Below, piece after piece: positions 17,618 to 26,998 of a stretch of 64,000 nucleotides of DNA. The translations under genes were made by a program, and so were the position numbers. Position 1 is the first letter of the stretch; every line of letters starts with the position of its first letter. This stretch comes from CAWATZ01 sp963784995 (GTDB lineage: Bacteria > Planctomycetota > Planctomycetia > Gemmatales > Gemmataceae): assembly GCA_963784995.1 (NCBI GenBank), contig CAWATZ010000006.1, positions 1 through 64,000 of the forward strand. Direction: 5' to 3'. The notes beneath the pieces are model-generated. The model saw nothing but the letters and a program-made list of their open reading frames with translations. It was not told the DNA's origin and made no database searches.

Positions 17618-20600
17618 GTGATTTCGCGCTTCTTCATCGATCGGCCGATCTTCGCCGCGGTGCTGTCGATTGCCCTGACCATCGCCGGGGCCATCTCGGT
17701 GTTCTCCCTGCCGATCTCGCAGTATCCGCCGATCACGCCGCCGACCGTCCAGGTGTCGGTCAACTACCCCGGCGCCAGCGCCCAGGTCGTGGCCGACACC
17801 GTGGCCGCTCCCATCGAGCAGCAGGTCAACGGCGTCGATCAGATGATCTACATGTGCTCGACCAGCGACAACAGCGGCTACTACAACCTGATCGTCACCT
17901 TCGCCATCGGCACCGATCTGAACACCGCCCTGGTCATGGTGCAGAACCGGGTCACGCTGGCCATCCCGCAGCTGCCCGAGTCGGTCCAGAAACAGGGCCT
18001 GACCATCAAGAAGAAGGCCCCCAACGTCCTGCTGGCCATCAACTTCTATTCTCCCGACGGCCGTTACGACGACCTTTACCTGAGCAATTACGCCACCATC
18101 CACGTCAAGGACGAGATCTTCCGCCTGGAGGGTGTTGGCGACATCACCTACCTGGGCGAGCGCGATTACAGCATCCGGGCCTGGCTCGATCCCCAGAAGA
18201 TGGCCGCGCACAACATCACCACCGATGAAGTGGTCGATGCCATCAGCAAACAGAACACCCAGCTGGCGCCCGGCCAGGTGGGTCAGCAGCCGGTGCCGTA
18301 CGGCCAGGTGCTGCAGATGCCGCTGAACGGTCTGGGCCGGCTCACCACTCCCGAGCAGTTCGACGCGATCATCATCCGCAGCCTGCCCGGCGGGACGACC
18401 ACCTCGGTCAGCAGCCAGGTCGTCCGGCTCAAGGACGTGGCCCGGATGGAGTTGGGGGCGTCGTTCTACTACAACTCCGCCACCGTCCGAGGTTACCCCT
18501 CAGCGACCCTGGCCGTGTTCCAGCTGCCCGGCTCCAACGCCCTGGACGTGGGCGACCGGATTCGGAGCAAGATGCTTGAGCTGAGCAAGAAGTTTCCCCA
18601 GGGGCTGGAGTACGAGATCGGCTACGACACGACGCCCTTTATCCGCGATTCGGTGGTCGAGGTGTTCCGCACCCTGGTCGATGCCGTGGTGCTGGTCGCT
18701 GTCGTGGTGCTAATCTTCCTGCAAAGCTGGCGGGCCACCCTGATTCCCCTGGTGGCCGTGCCCGTGGCCATCGTCGGCACCTTCGCGGTCATGGCCGCGG
18801 TCGGCTTCAGTCTAAACAACATCTCGCTCTTTGGCCTGGTGCTGGCCATTGGCATCGTCGTGGACGACGCCATCGTCGTGGTCGAGAACGTCGAGCGCTG
18901 GATGGAGCAGGGATACTCACCCCGCGAGTCGGCCCGCAAGGCGATGGACGAGGTGACCGGGCCGGTGGTCGCCGTGGCCCTGGTGCTGTGCGCCGTGTTC
19001 GTGCCGTGTGCCTTTATCAGCGGCGTGACCGGCCAGTTCTTCCGCCAGTTCGCGGTGACCATCGCCATTTCAACGGTGTTCTCCGCCTTCAACTCGCTGA
19101 CGCTCAGTCCGGCGCTGGCGGCGATCTTGCTCCGGCACCGCCACAAAGGCAGCTTCGACTGGGTGACCTTTGGCCTGTTCGGCGTGGTCGGCTTCCTGAT
19201 GCCCGCGTACCTCCGCGAATCGTATGAGATGGCGGCGGACTGGTCCTGGCCTCTATTTCTGCTGGTCTGGGGAAGCGGCGGCGCCCTGGTGGGCCTGCTC
19301 CTCTTCCTGGGGTTCAACAAGGCCTTCGACTTCTTCACCAACGCCTACGGCAGGGTCGTGGGGTTCAGCCTGCGTCTGAGCCTGGTGGTGCTGGCGATCT
19401 ACGGCGGGCTCCTGTACCTGACCTACTGGAGCTTCGGCCAGGTGCCGACCGGCTTTATCCCGCAGCAGGACCAGGGCTGGTTGATGGTCAACGTCCAGCT
19501 GCCCGACTCGGCGTCGCTGCAGCGAACCCAGGAGGTCATGGCCGAGTGCGAGCGGATTGCCCTGAAAACGCCGGGCGTCAAGACCACCACCTCGACCTCC
19601 GGCTATTCGCTGCTGCTGAGCATGTTCGGGTCCAACTATGCCTCGATGTTCGTGATCCTCGACCCGTTCGACAAGCGGAAGACGCCCGAGCTGCAAGGCG
19701 AGGCGATCATGAAGACGCTGCGGGCCAAATACCGCGCGGAGATCCACGATGCGATGGTGGCCGTGTTCGGCGCCCCGCCGGTGCCGGGACTCGGCACGGC
19801 GGGCGGCTTCAAGGTGATGGTGGAGGACCGGGGCGACCTGGGGGCCTCGTTCTTGCAGGAGGAGTCGTTCAAGCTGATTGGTGCCAGCCGGCGCCTGCCC
19901 GGCATCGCGAGCACCTTCACGCAGTACCGGGCCGAGACGCCGATGCTGTACGCCGACATTGACCGCACCAAGGTCGAGTCGCTGGGCGTGACGGTCAAGC
20001 AGGTCAACCAGACGCTCGAAGCGTTCATCGGTTCGGTGTACGTCAACAACTTCAACGAGTTCGGCCGGTACTGGCAGGTCAACGTCCAGGCCGAGGGGGA
20101 CTATCGCGACCTGACCCGGAAATTGCACCTCTTGAAGATGCGGAACAAGAAGGGCGAGATGGTGCCGCTGTCCACGGTGGTGGAGCTGCGGGACAGCGTT
20201 GGTCCCGGCATGGTGATGCGCTACAACCTGTACGAGTCGGCCCCGATCAACGGCAACGTGACGCCGGGCACCAGCTCCGGACAGGGGATCAAGGAAATGA
20301 CCGCCGCGGCCCAGCGGGTCCTGCCGCGCGCCATGCAGGCGGAATGGACCGAGCTGAGCTTCCTCCAGGTGCAGGAGGCCCAGGACTGGCGCAACCAGCT
20401 GGTGTTTCCCCTGGCGGTGGTGTTTGTCTTTCTGGTGCTGGCGGCCCTGTACGAAAGCTGGGCGCTGCCGCTGGCGGTGATCCTGGTCGTGCCCATGTGT
20501 CTGCTCAGCGCCGTGGCCGGCGTTGCCTGCAGCCGGCTGGACATCAACATCTTCACGCAGATTGGCTTTGTGGTGCTGGTGGGCCTGGCCAGCAAGAACG

Positions 20601-21133
20601 CCATCCTGATCGTCGAGTTCGCCCGGCAGCTGCGTCAGGAGGGCAAGCCGCTGTTCGAGGCCACGACGGACGCCTGCCGGCTGCGGTTACGGCCGATCCT
20701 GATGACGTCGTTCGCCTTTATCCTGGGGGTGGTGCCGCTGGTGATCGCCACGGGGGCCGGCTGGGAGATGCGGCGGGCCCTGGGCACGGCGGTCTTCAGC
20801 GGCATGCTGGGCGTGACCATCTTCGGCATCCTGCTGACCCCGGTGTTTTTCTACGTGATCCAGTGGCTGGGCGAGCGCTCGATCTGGGCGATCCCGGAGG
20901 TGCGCTGGGTCGGCTCGATCGCAATGGGGATGCTGGTGAGCGTCCCGCTGGGGATTCGGATGTGGATCCTGGCGGAGAGCTTCCCGACCGGGCTGCCGAT
21001 CGCGCATCTGGTGGTGAGATGCCTGGCCTTTGTCGGCGGCCTGGTGCCGGGGGGCATCATTGCGTTTCTGGTGATGGGGATGCATCGGCGGTCTCGCCCT
21101 CCCCTCTCTCCGCCGGCGAGCGGCGCGGCGTAA
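17618..21133 (+). CDS. RND efflux permease, HAE1 (AcrB-like) family
   Basis: The GTG start at 17618 is chosen because CAGGAG lies 6 bases upstream and the product begins ISRFFIDRPIFAAVLSIALT, the family's invariant N-terminus. About 1171 residues hold twelve membrane helices and two large periplasmic loops. The proton-relay aspartate pair is present in LAIGIVVDDAIVVVENVER. FGRYWQVNVQAEG and ASKNAILIVEFA are further HAE1 signatures. It is a trimeric proton-driven exporter of drugs or hydrophobic compounds. The last dozen codons lie in the arm of a palindrome (21101-21202), so the C-terminal tail is element-encoded. A second permease follows. Confidence 0.95.
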   Translation: MISRFFIDRPIFAAVLSIALTIAGAISVFSLPISQYPPITPPTVQVSVNYPGASAQVVADTVAAPIEQQVNGVDQMIYMCSTSDNSGYYNLIVTFAIGTDLNTALVMVQNRVTLAIPQLPESVQKQGLTIKKKAPNVLLAINFYSPDGRYDDLYLSNYATIHVKDEIFRLEGVGDITYLGERDYSIRAWLDPQKMAAHNITTDEVVDAISKQNTQLAPGQVGQQPVPYGQVLQMPLNGLGRLTTPEQFDAIIIRSLPGGTTTSVSSQVVRLKDVARMELGASFYYNSATVRGYPSATLAVFQLPGSNALDVGDRIRSKMLELSKKFPQGLEYEIGYDTTPFIRDSVVEVFRTLVDAVVLVAVVVLIFLQSWRATLIPLVAVPVAIVGTFAVMAAVGFSLNNISLFGLVLAIGIVVDDAIVVVENVERWMEQGYSPRESARKAMDEVTGPVVAVALVLCAVFVPCAFISGVTGQFFRQFAVTIAISTVFSAFNSLTLSPALAAILLRHRHKGSFDWVTFGLFGVVGFLMPAYLRESYEMAADWSWPLFLLVWGSGGALVGLLLFLGFNKAFDFFTNAYGRVVGFSLRLSLVVLAIYGGLLYLTYWSFGQVPTGFIPQQDQGWLMVNVQLPDSASLQRTQEVMAECERIALKTPGVKTTTSTSGYSLLLSMFGSNYASMFVILDPFDKRKTPELQGEAIMKTLRAKYRAEIHDAMVAVFGAPPVPGLGTAGGFKVMVEDRGDLGASFLQEESFKLIGASRRLPGIASTFTQYRAETPMLYADIDRTKVESLGVTVKQVNQTLEAFIGSVYVNNFNEFGRYWQVNVQAEGDYRDLTRKLHLLKMRNKKGEMVPLSTVVELRDSVGPGMVMRYNLYESAPINGNVTPGTSSGQGIKEMTAAAQRVLPRAMQAEWTELSFLQVQEAQDWRNQLVFPLAVVFVFLVLAALYESWALPLAVILVVPMCLLSAVAGVACSRLDINIFTQIGFVVLVGLASKNAILIVEFARQLRQEGKPLFEATTDACRLRLRPILMTSFAFILGVVPLVIATGAGWEMRRALGTAVFSGMLGVTIFGILLTPVFFYVIQWLGERSIWAIPEVRWVGSIAMGMLVSVPLGIRMWILAESFPTGLPIAHLVVRCLAFVGGLVPGGIIAFLVMGMHRRSRPPLSPPASGAA

Positions 21134-21202
21134 GCCCGCCGGTAGCGGATCGGTCCGCTACCGGCGGGCTTACGCCGCGCCGCTCGCCGGCGGAGAGAGG
21201 GG
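21101..21202. repeat. Perfect inverted repeat, 49-bp arms, overlapping the RND gene end
   Basis: Arms 21101-21149 and 21154-21202 are exact reverse complements around CGGT-type loop bases. The stop codon of the upstream permease (21131-21133) lies inside the left arm. The repeat shares its GCGAGCGGCGCGGCGT core with 4201-4280. The next permease starts 24 bases after it. Confidence 0.9.
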
Positions 21203-21226
21203 GGAAATCGTATTAGAGGATACGTT

Positions 21227-24200
21227 GTGATCTCGCACTTTTTCATCGATCGACCGATCTTCGCCGCGGTGCTGTCGATCGTGCTGACGCTGGCAGGGCT
21301 GATCTCCGTGACGGCCCTGCCGGTGGCGCAATACCCCGACATCACGCCGCCGACCGTGCTGGTGACGGCCAGCTACCCGGGGGCCAACGCCCAGACGGTG
21401 CTGGACACCGTGGCCGCGCCGATTGAGCAGCAGGTGTCCGGCGTCGAGAACGCCGAGTACATGTCGAGCCAATGTACAAATGACGGCACCTACACCCTGC
21501 TGGTGACCTTCAAGCTGGGCATGAATCCCGACATGGCCCAGGTGCTGACGCAGAACCGCGTCCAGTTGGCCTTGCCGGTCATTCCAGACCTGGTCCAGCG
21601 GGAGAGCGTCAGCGTCAAGAAGATTTCGCCCAGCACCATGATGATCGTCAACCTGGTCGCCGACCCCGATGAGTCCGGCAAGCCGGTCTACAACGACATC
21701 TACGTGAGCAATTACGCCATGATCCAGGTCCGCGACGAACTGTTGCGGCTGGAGGGGGTGGCCAACGTCACCTTCATGGGCGAGCGCGACTACAGCATGC
21801 GGGCCTGGCTCGATCCGAACAAGCTATCGATCCTGCAACTGACCGCCGGCGACGTCGTGGCCGCCATCGCGGCCCAGAACGTCCAGGTGGCGGCCGGCTC
21901 GATTGGGCAGGAGCCGGTGCCGCCGGGCCAGCAGTTCCAGCTGATCATCAACACGCTGGGCCGGCTGGTCACGGTGCAGCAATTCGAGGACATCATCATC
22001 AAGGTCGGCGAGGGCGGGCCGCAAGGGCAGTCGGCCAGCGTGGTTCGGCTGCGCGACGTGGCGCGGATCGACCTGGGGGCCCAGGAGTATGACCAGACCT
22101 GCACCCTCGATGGCCGGCCCTCGGTGGCGCTGTCGATCTTTCAATTGCCCGGCTCCAACGCTCTGAAGACTGCCCAGGGCGTTTACCAGAAGATGAAGCA
22201 GCTCAAGGAACGCTTTCCGAAAGGGTTGAACTACAAGATCGTCTACGACACCACGCCGTTCATCAAGGAATCGATCCTGGAGGTGTTCAAGACGCTGATC
22301 GACGCCATCGTGCTGGTGGCCATCGTAGTTCTGGTGTTCCTGCAAAGCTGGCGAGCCACCCTGATCCCCCTGGTGGCCGTGCCGGTCGCCGTCGTCGGCA
22401 CCTTCACCGTCATGGCCGCGCTGGGATTCAGTCTCAACAACCTGTCGCTCTTTGGCCTGGTGCTGGCCATCGGCATCGTGGTCGATGACGCCATCGTCGT
22501 CGTCGAGAACGTCGAGCGCTGGCTGGAACATGGCCTGCCGCCGCGTGAGGCGGCCCGGCGGGCCATGAACGAGGTGACCGGGCCGGTGATCGCCGTCGCC
22601 CTGGTGCTGTGTGCCGTGTTCGTGCCCTGTGCGTTCATCACCGGCATCACCGGACAGTTCTTCAAGCAGTTCGCCATCACCATCGCCGTCTCGACGGTGA
22701 TCTCCGCCTTCAACTCGCTGACGCTCAGTCCCGCCCTGGCGGCCATCCTGCTCAAGCCCAAGACGCACACAAGCCCGGAGCGCCAGCGACGGGACGGACC
22801 ACACAAGCCCGGAGCAGAAGCGACGGGTCAGTCCGACGATCCCGTCGCTGGCGCTCCGGGCTTGTGTGACCGACCCAAGGGCAGCTTTGACTGGGTGACG
22901 TTCGTGCTGTTCATCGTCATCGGTTTCGGGCTGCCGTTCTACCTGCGGCACTCCTATCGGCTGGGCGAGGAGTGGCCCACCTGGCTGTTCGGAGCGGTGT
23001 GGTGCCCGATCGGGGCCGTTGTCGGGGGGGCGACCTTCCTGGGCTTCAACTGGACCTTCGATCGCATCACCGGCGCTTACACTGCGGTCGTCAGCCTGGT
23101 GGTGCGCTTGAGCGTGGTGGTGCTGATCGGCTACGGCGGCCTGCTCTGGCTAACCTATCACTCGTTCGTGACCTCGCCGACCGGTTTCATTCCCTCGCAG
23201 GACAAGGGCTATCTGCTGCTCAACGTGCAGTTGCCCGATGCCTCGTCGGTGCAGCGGACCATGGCCGTGATGGCCCAGCTCGATCTCCTGGTGCGCGGCG
23301 ACAAGTATGATCGCGAGCATTATCCCGGCATCGAAGGGGTCAAGCACACCGTTTCGATCTCCGGCCAATCGCTGCTGCTGGGAGCCAACGCTCCCAATTT
23401 CGGCTCGATGAACGTGATGCTCAAGCCGTTCGAGGAGCGGCGCGGGCTGACCGCCGACCAGATCGGCGACCGGATTCGGAACCTGTGCCGGCAGAAGATC
23501 AGCGACGCCATGGTCACCGTCTTCGGTGCGCCGCCCATCGACGGCCTGGGGACGGCGGGCGGCTTCAAGGTGATGATCGAGGATCGCGGTCCGTTGGGAC
23601 TGGCGGAACTGCAGCGCGTCAGCGACAAGGTGGTGGTGGCCGGCAACGACAACAAGAAGAGCCTGCAAGGGGTCTTCACCAACTTGCGGGCCTCCACGCC
23701 CTGGCTCTACCTGGACATCAACCGCGACAAGTGCATCTCGATGGGCATTTCGCTGGGCGACGTCTTCCAGGCGCTGCAGGTCTACCTGGGCAGCTATTAC
23801 GTCAACAACTTCAATCGCTTCGGCCGGATGTGGCAGGTGAACATCCAGGCCGACGATCGCTTTCGCAACCAGATCGCCGAGATCGCTCTGATCAAGGTGC
23901 GCAACTCCAAGGGCCAGATGGCGCCGCTGAGCAGCATCGCCGAGGTCACCCCCTCGACCGGGCCAGTGCTGCTGATGCGCTACAACATGTATTCGGCCTC
24001 GGCGATTTTCGGCAACAACCGGCCAGGGGTCAGTTCCGGCGATGGAATCAAGGCGATGGACGCCGCGATCAAGTCGGCGTTGCCGCCGGCGATGTCCCCG
24101 GAGTGGACCGAGCTGACGTACATGCAGCTCCAGGCCGGCAACACGGCCATGTTCGTCTTCGGCCTGGCGGTGGTGTTCGTGTTCCTGGTGCTGGCGGCCC

Positions 24201-24769
24201 AGTACGAAAGCTGGTCGCTGCCGCTGGCCGTGATCCTCGTCGTGCCGATGTGTTTGCTTTGCTCCGTGGTCGGCGTCAACCTGGACCGCTCGGACGTGAA
24301 CATCTTCGTGCAAATTGGCTTTGTGGTGCTGGTGGGATTGGCCAGCAAGAACGCCATCCTGATTGTCGAGTTCGCCAAGCAGCAGCGCGAGTCGGGCGTC
24401 GAGAGCTTCAAGGCCACGACCGAGGCCTGCCGGCTGCGGTTACGGCCGATCCTGATGACGTCGTTCGCGTTCATCCTCGGCGTGGTGCCGCTGGTGATCG
24501 CCCAGGGGGCCGGGGCCGAGATGCGGCGGCAACTGGGCGTGGCGGTGTTCAGCGGCATGCTGGGAGTGACCTTCTTCGGCATCTTCCTGACGCCGGTGTT
24601 CTATTACGTGATCCAGCTGTTCTCGGACATGCGGGGGCCGAAGCCCAGCGGCGAGCACGCAGTACCGCCGGGACACGGAGCGGACACGCATGGAGCCACG
24701 GTGGTGGGTGATGGGCAGCAGGCAGGACCGGCAACGGCGATTCAGGAGAAGCCGGGACATGGATCGTGA
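21227..24769 (+). CDS. Second RND efflux permease, HAE1 family, with in-frame palindrome insertion
   Basis: The GTG start at 21227 follows AGAGGA and yields ISHFFIDRPIFAAVLSIVLT. The 1180 residues match the preceding permease along their length, including LAIGIVVDDAIVVVENVER and ASKNAILIVEFA. After LAAILLKP, residues about 514-548 are not found in the neighbour, which goes straight from its helix to HKGSFDWVTF. The extra segment is encoded by an inverted repeat (22766-22868). It should lie in the cytoplasmic loop between the two halves, where an insertion may be tolerated. Adjacent unlike permeases with a single adaptor suggest a heteromeric (MdtB/MdtC-like) or two-specificity pump. Confidence 0.93.
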   Translation: MISHFFIDRPIFAAVLSIVLTLAGLISVTALPVAQYPDITPPTVLVTASYPGANAQTVLDTVAAPIEQQVSGVENAEYMSSQCTNDGTYTLLVTFKLGMNPDMAQVLTQNRVQLALPVIPDLVQRESVSVKKISPSTMMIVNLVADPDESGKPVYNDIYVSNYAMIQVRDELLRLEGVANVTFMGERDYSMRAWLDPNKLSILQLTAGDVVAAIAAQNVQVAAGSIGQEPVPPGQQFQLIINTLGRLVTVQQFEDIIIKVGEGGPQGQSASVVRLRDVARIDLGAQEYDQTCTLDGRPSVALSIFQLPGSNALKTAQGVYQKMKQLKERFPKGLNYKIVYDTTPFIKESILEVFKTLIDAIVLVAIVVLVFLQSWRATLIPLVAVPVAVVGTFTVMAALGFSLNNLSLFGLVLAIGIVVDDAIVVVENVERWLEHGLPPREAARRAMNEVTGPVIAVALVLCAVFVPCAFITGITGQFFKQFAITIAVSTVISAFNSLTLSPALAAILLKPKTHTSPERQRRDGPHKPGAEATGQSDDPVAGAPGLCDRPKGSFDWVTFVLFIVIGFGLPFYLRHSYRLGEEWPTWLFGAVWCPIGAVVGGATFLGFNWTFDRITGAYTAVVSLVVRLSVVVLIGYGGLLWLTYHSFVTSPTGFIPSQDKGYLLLNVQLPDASSVQRTMAVMAQLDLLVRGDKYDREHYPGIEGVKHTVSISGQSLLLGANAPNFGSMNVMLKPFEERRGLTADQIGDRIRNLCRQKISDAMVTVFGAPPIDGLGTAGGFKVMIEDRGPLGLAELQRVSDKVVVAGNDNKKSLQGVFTNLRASTPWLYLDINRDKCISMGISLGDVFQALQVYLGSYYVNNFNRFGRMWQVNIQADDRFRNQIAEIALIKVRNSKGQMAPLSSIAEVTPSTGPVLLMRYNMYSASAIFGNNRPGVSSGDGIKAMDAAIKSALPPAMSPEWTELTYMQLQAGNTAMFVFGLAVVFVFLVLAAQYESWSLPLAVILVVPMCLLCSVVGVNLDRSDVNIFVQIGFVVLVGLASKNAILIVEFAKQQRESGVESFKATTEACRLRLRPILMTSFAFILGVVPLVIAQGAGAEMRRQLGVAVFSGMLGVTFFGIFLTPVFYYVIQLFSDMRGPKPSGEHAVPPGHGADTHGATVVGDGQQAGPATAIQEKPGHGS
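22766..22868. repeat. Inverted repeat inserted in frame inside the RND gene
   Basis: Arms 22766-22794 and 22840-22868 are perfect 29-bp reverse complements. The 45-base centre contains a further partial copy of the left arm (CACACAAGCCCGGAGC). The reading frame is kept open through the whole element, adding about 35 residues to the protein compared with the sister permease. Confidence 0.88.
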
Positions 24770-24773
24770 GTTG

Positions 24774-24842
24774 TAGGGTGGGCCGAGCGTCGCGAGGCCC
24801 ACCGGCAGGCGTGGTGGGCCTCGCGACGCTCGGCCCACCCTA
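24774..24842. repeat. Perfect inverted repeat, 29-bp arms, between convergent genes
   Basis: Arms 24774-24802 and 24814-24842 pair exactly around an 11-base loop. It starts 5 bases after the RND stop and its last bases contain the stop codon of the small gene on the other strand, so it is well placed to terminate both transcripts. Confidence 0.85.
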
Positions 24843-25199
24843 CTTGCACTCCGGCAGCCCGCAGGTGTACCACGGCGGATACCAGCACAACGGCTCGACC
24901 TTCGGCGGCGGCTTTGGCCCGAATTCGTCGATCCCGGTGCAAGGGGCCACGGGCGGAACGGGCGGCGGCGGCTTGGCGGCATAATCGTTGATCCCGGTGC
25001 AGGGCGCCGGCGACGGAATGGGCGGCGGCACCTTGGCACAGTAATCATCCGGGCAGGGCTGCTTGCAAAAGGGAGGGCTGCACCACAGCGATTGCCACCA
25101 CAACGCCATCCCGCGAGACGCCGGCTCCTGCGCATGCCCGGAGGGGGCGAGTCCAAGAAGCAAACCACCCAGCAGCACCCAGCGTAAGCAAGTGATCAC
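24840..25199 (-). CDS. Small secreted Cys/Pro-rich protein of unknown function
   Basis: 119 residues. A signal peptide (VLLGGLLLGLAPSGHA) is followed by a proline/cysteine-rich chain with repeated units. PCTGINDYAAKPPPPVP and PCTGIDEFGPKPPP are near copies, and CPDDYCAKVPPP is a third, looser one. Nine cysteines suggest disulfides outside the cytoplasm. The GTG start overlaps the stop of the outer-membrane factor gene (GTGA), so it is translationally coupled to it and probably serves the efflux complex or the same stress response. I know no characterised homologue. The stop codon lies within a palindrome. Confidence 0.7.
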   Translation of the reverse strand: MITCLRWVLLGGLLLGLAPSGHAQEPASRGMALWWQSLWCSPPFCKQPCPDDYCAKVPPPIPSPAPCTGINDYAAKPPPPVPPVAPCTGIDEFGPKPPPKVEPLCWYPPWYTCGLPECK

Positions 25200-26998
25200 T
25201 TTCCCTTCCCCTTTGTGATGACGGGCGGGGGCGCTTCCAGCAGCTCAGGCAATTGCGGCGGGTTCAGCGGCTTCAGATCGCCAACCTTCGCCAGAGCAGG
25301 CAGCTCCGCTGGCTTCGGTCCATTCTCCTTGCCCTCCGTGCTGGCGACCTTGTCTCCGTTCGCTTTCTTCTCCTCCTTGTTCTTGTTCTTGTCGTCTTCC
25401 TTGTCCGGGAGGGGCTGAGTCGTGCTGATGGGGGGATTGACCGGACAGCCATCGAGGCGAACCTGCCAGCCGCCGCCGAGGGCGCGGTACGTCAGGATCA
25501 GCCCCTCGGCCACCTCGCCCTGGGCCTGGGCCGTCAGGTTCTGCTGGTTGACCAGGTTTTGCTCCAGGAACGACACCCGGTTGAAATCGACGGTGCCGAC
25601 GCGATACTGGGCCAGGGCGATGTCCACCGCCTTCCTGGCCGCCTCGACGCTCTTTTGCAACTCCTCGACGCGCTTGATGGCCTTGATGAAGGTGACGATG
25701 CCGTTCTCCGCCTCCTGGGCGGCCGTCAGCACCTTCTGCTGATAGGCCACCACCGCCTCCTGGAAACGGGCCTTGCGCGCATTGATCAGGCTGAGGATTC
25801 GACCGTAGTAGAGGAGCTTCCAATCGACACTCGGGCCGACGCTCCCGCGCCACGCCCCGGCATTGAACAGGTTGGTAAAGTACTCCGCGCCCCAGCCAAT
25901 GTTTCCAACGACCGAGATCGCCGGGTACAGTTCAGCGACCTCAATGCCGATGCGTGCCGACTCGGCTGCGGCCTCGCGTTCGGCCTGGCGGATGTCCGGC
26001 CGGCGCGTCAGTAACTGGGCCGGGATGCCGACGCAGACCTCGGGAGGCGCATTGGGAATCGGCCGGGGCGGCAGCTTTTTCGCCAGGTCCTCGGGGGGAA
26101 TGCCCAGCAGCACGCACAGCCGGTTGCCGGCCTGCCGGATCTGGATTTCCAGCTGGGGCACCAGCGCCCGGGTCTGCTGCAGGATGCTCGTGGCCTGGTC
26201 CACGTCCAGCTCGTTGATCTGGCCGGCGTTGTACTTGGTCTGGGCAATGCCCAGCGTTTCTTCCTGCAGCTTGACGTTGATGAGAGTGTACGCCAGCTGC
26301 GCCTGTAACGTGCGCATCTGGACGTATTCGTTGGCCACGTCACCCAGCAGCGTCACCAGGACGGCATCGTAGTCCTCGATCTGGGCGTCGTAGCGATCCT
26401 GATATTCCTCGATGAACCGGCGATACTTGCCCCAGAAGTCGAGTTCCCAGCCCAGGTTGAAGCCGTAGCCCCAGGTACTGAAGAAACGCTGCGGCGTGGC
26501 GAACCGGTTGGCTACCTTGATGCTGACGGCCGTGTGATTATAGCCGGCGTCAAACGTCTGCGTCTGCGGGAACAACCGGCCGATGGCAAACCCCAGCAGG
26601 GCCCGATACTGAAGCACCCGGAAACCAGCCTGCCTGACGTTCAGGTTCTGGTTGACGGCACAGCAGACCAGGTCGTTGAGGACCGGGTCCTGGAACACGG
26701 TCCACCAGGCCCGCAGCTCATCCGACTTGGTGCTGACGCCCTGCTGGCCCTCGTCAATCCACTTCTGTGCGACCGGAGCGGGCGGCCGGCTGTAGTTGGG
26801 ACCGACCTTGAACCCATTGTGGAGGTATTCTTTCCACGGGGTGCAGCCCGCCAGGGCCACGGTGAAGGCTGCCGCGGTTGCCAGCCCCCGGGCCCGGCGA
26901 CGCAGGGCCTGGAGGCAGCGCACCCCGGCCCCTCTTAACCACAGGAGGACCGGCAGGAACTTCCTCCGGAGACTCCGTCCCCGTCTCTGTCCTTCCAT
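25196..26998 (-). CDS. Outer-membrane efflux factor (TolC/OprM, NodT family)
   Basis: The start at 26998 gives an arginine-rich lead, then FTVALAGCTPWKEYLHNG, with lipobox LAGC. This indicates a lipidated outer-membrane factor. GPNYSRPPAPVAQKW and WWTVFQDPVLNDLVCCAVNQ are the classical OprM/NodT opening. Repeats of the helical barrel (YQDRYDAQIEDYDAVLVTLL, and later VLTAAQEAENGIVTFIKAIK) follow, and LLTRRPDIRQAEREAAAESA is the family signature. A charged Lys/Glu tail of about 80 residues is unusual. It pairs with the adaptor and RND permeases, though encoded convergently. The start could be the in-frame codon at 27046. Confidence 0.9.
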   Translation of the reverse strand: MEGQRRGRSLRRKFLPVLLWLRGAGVRCLQALRRRARGLATAAAFTVALAGCTPWKEYLHNGFKVGPNYSRPPAPVAQKWIDEGQQGVSTKSDELRAWWTVFQDPVLNDLVCCAVNQNLNVRQAGFRVLQYRALLGFAIGRLFPQTQTFDAGYNHTAVSIKVANRFATPQRFFSTWGYGFNLGWELDFWGKYRRFIEEYQDRYDAQIEDYDAVLVTLLGDVANEYVQMRTLQAQLAYTLINVKLQEETLGIAQTKYNAGQINELDVDQATSILQQTRALVPQLEIQIRQAGNRLCVLLGIPPEDLAKKLPPRPIPNAPPEVCVGIPAQLLTRRPDIRQAEREAAAESARIGIEVAELYPAISVVGNIGWGAEYFTNLFNAGAWRGSVGPSVDWKLLYYGRILSLINARKARFQEAVVAYQQKVLTAAQEAENGIVTFIKAIKRVEELQKSVEAARKAVDIALAQYRVGTVDFNRVSFLEQNLVNQQNLTAQAQGEVAEGLILTYRALGGGWQVRLDGCPVNPPISTTQPLPDKEDDKNKNKEEKKANGDKVASTEGKENGPKPAELPALAKVGDLKPLNPPQLPELLEAPPPVITKGKGK

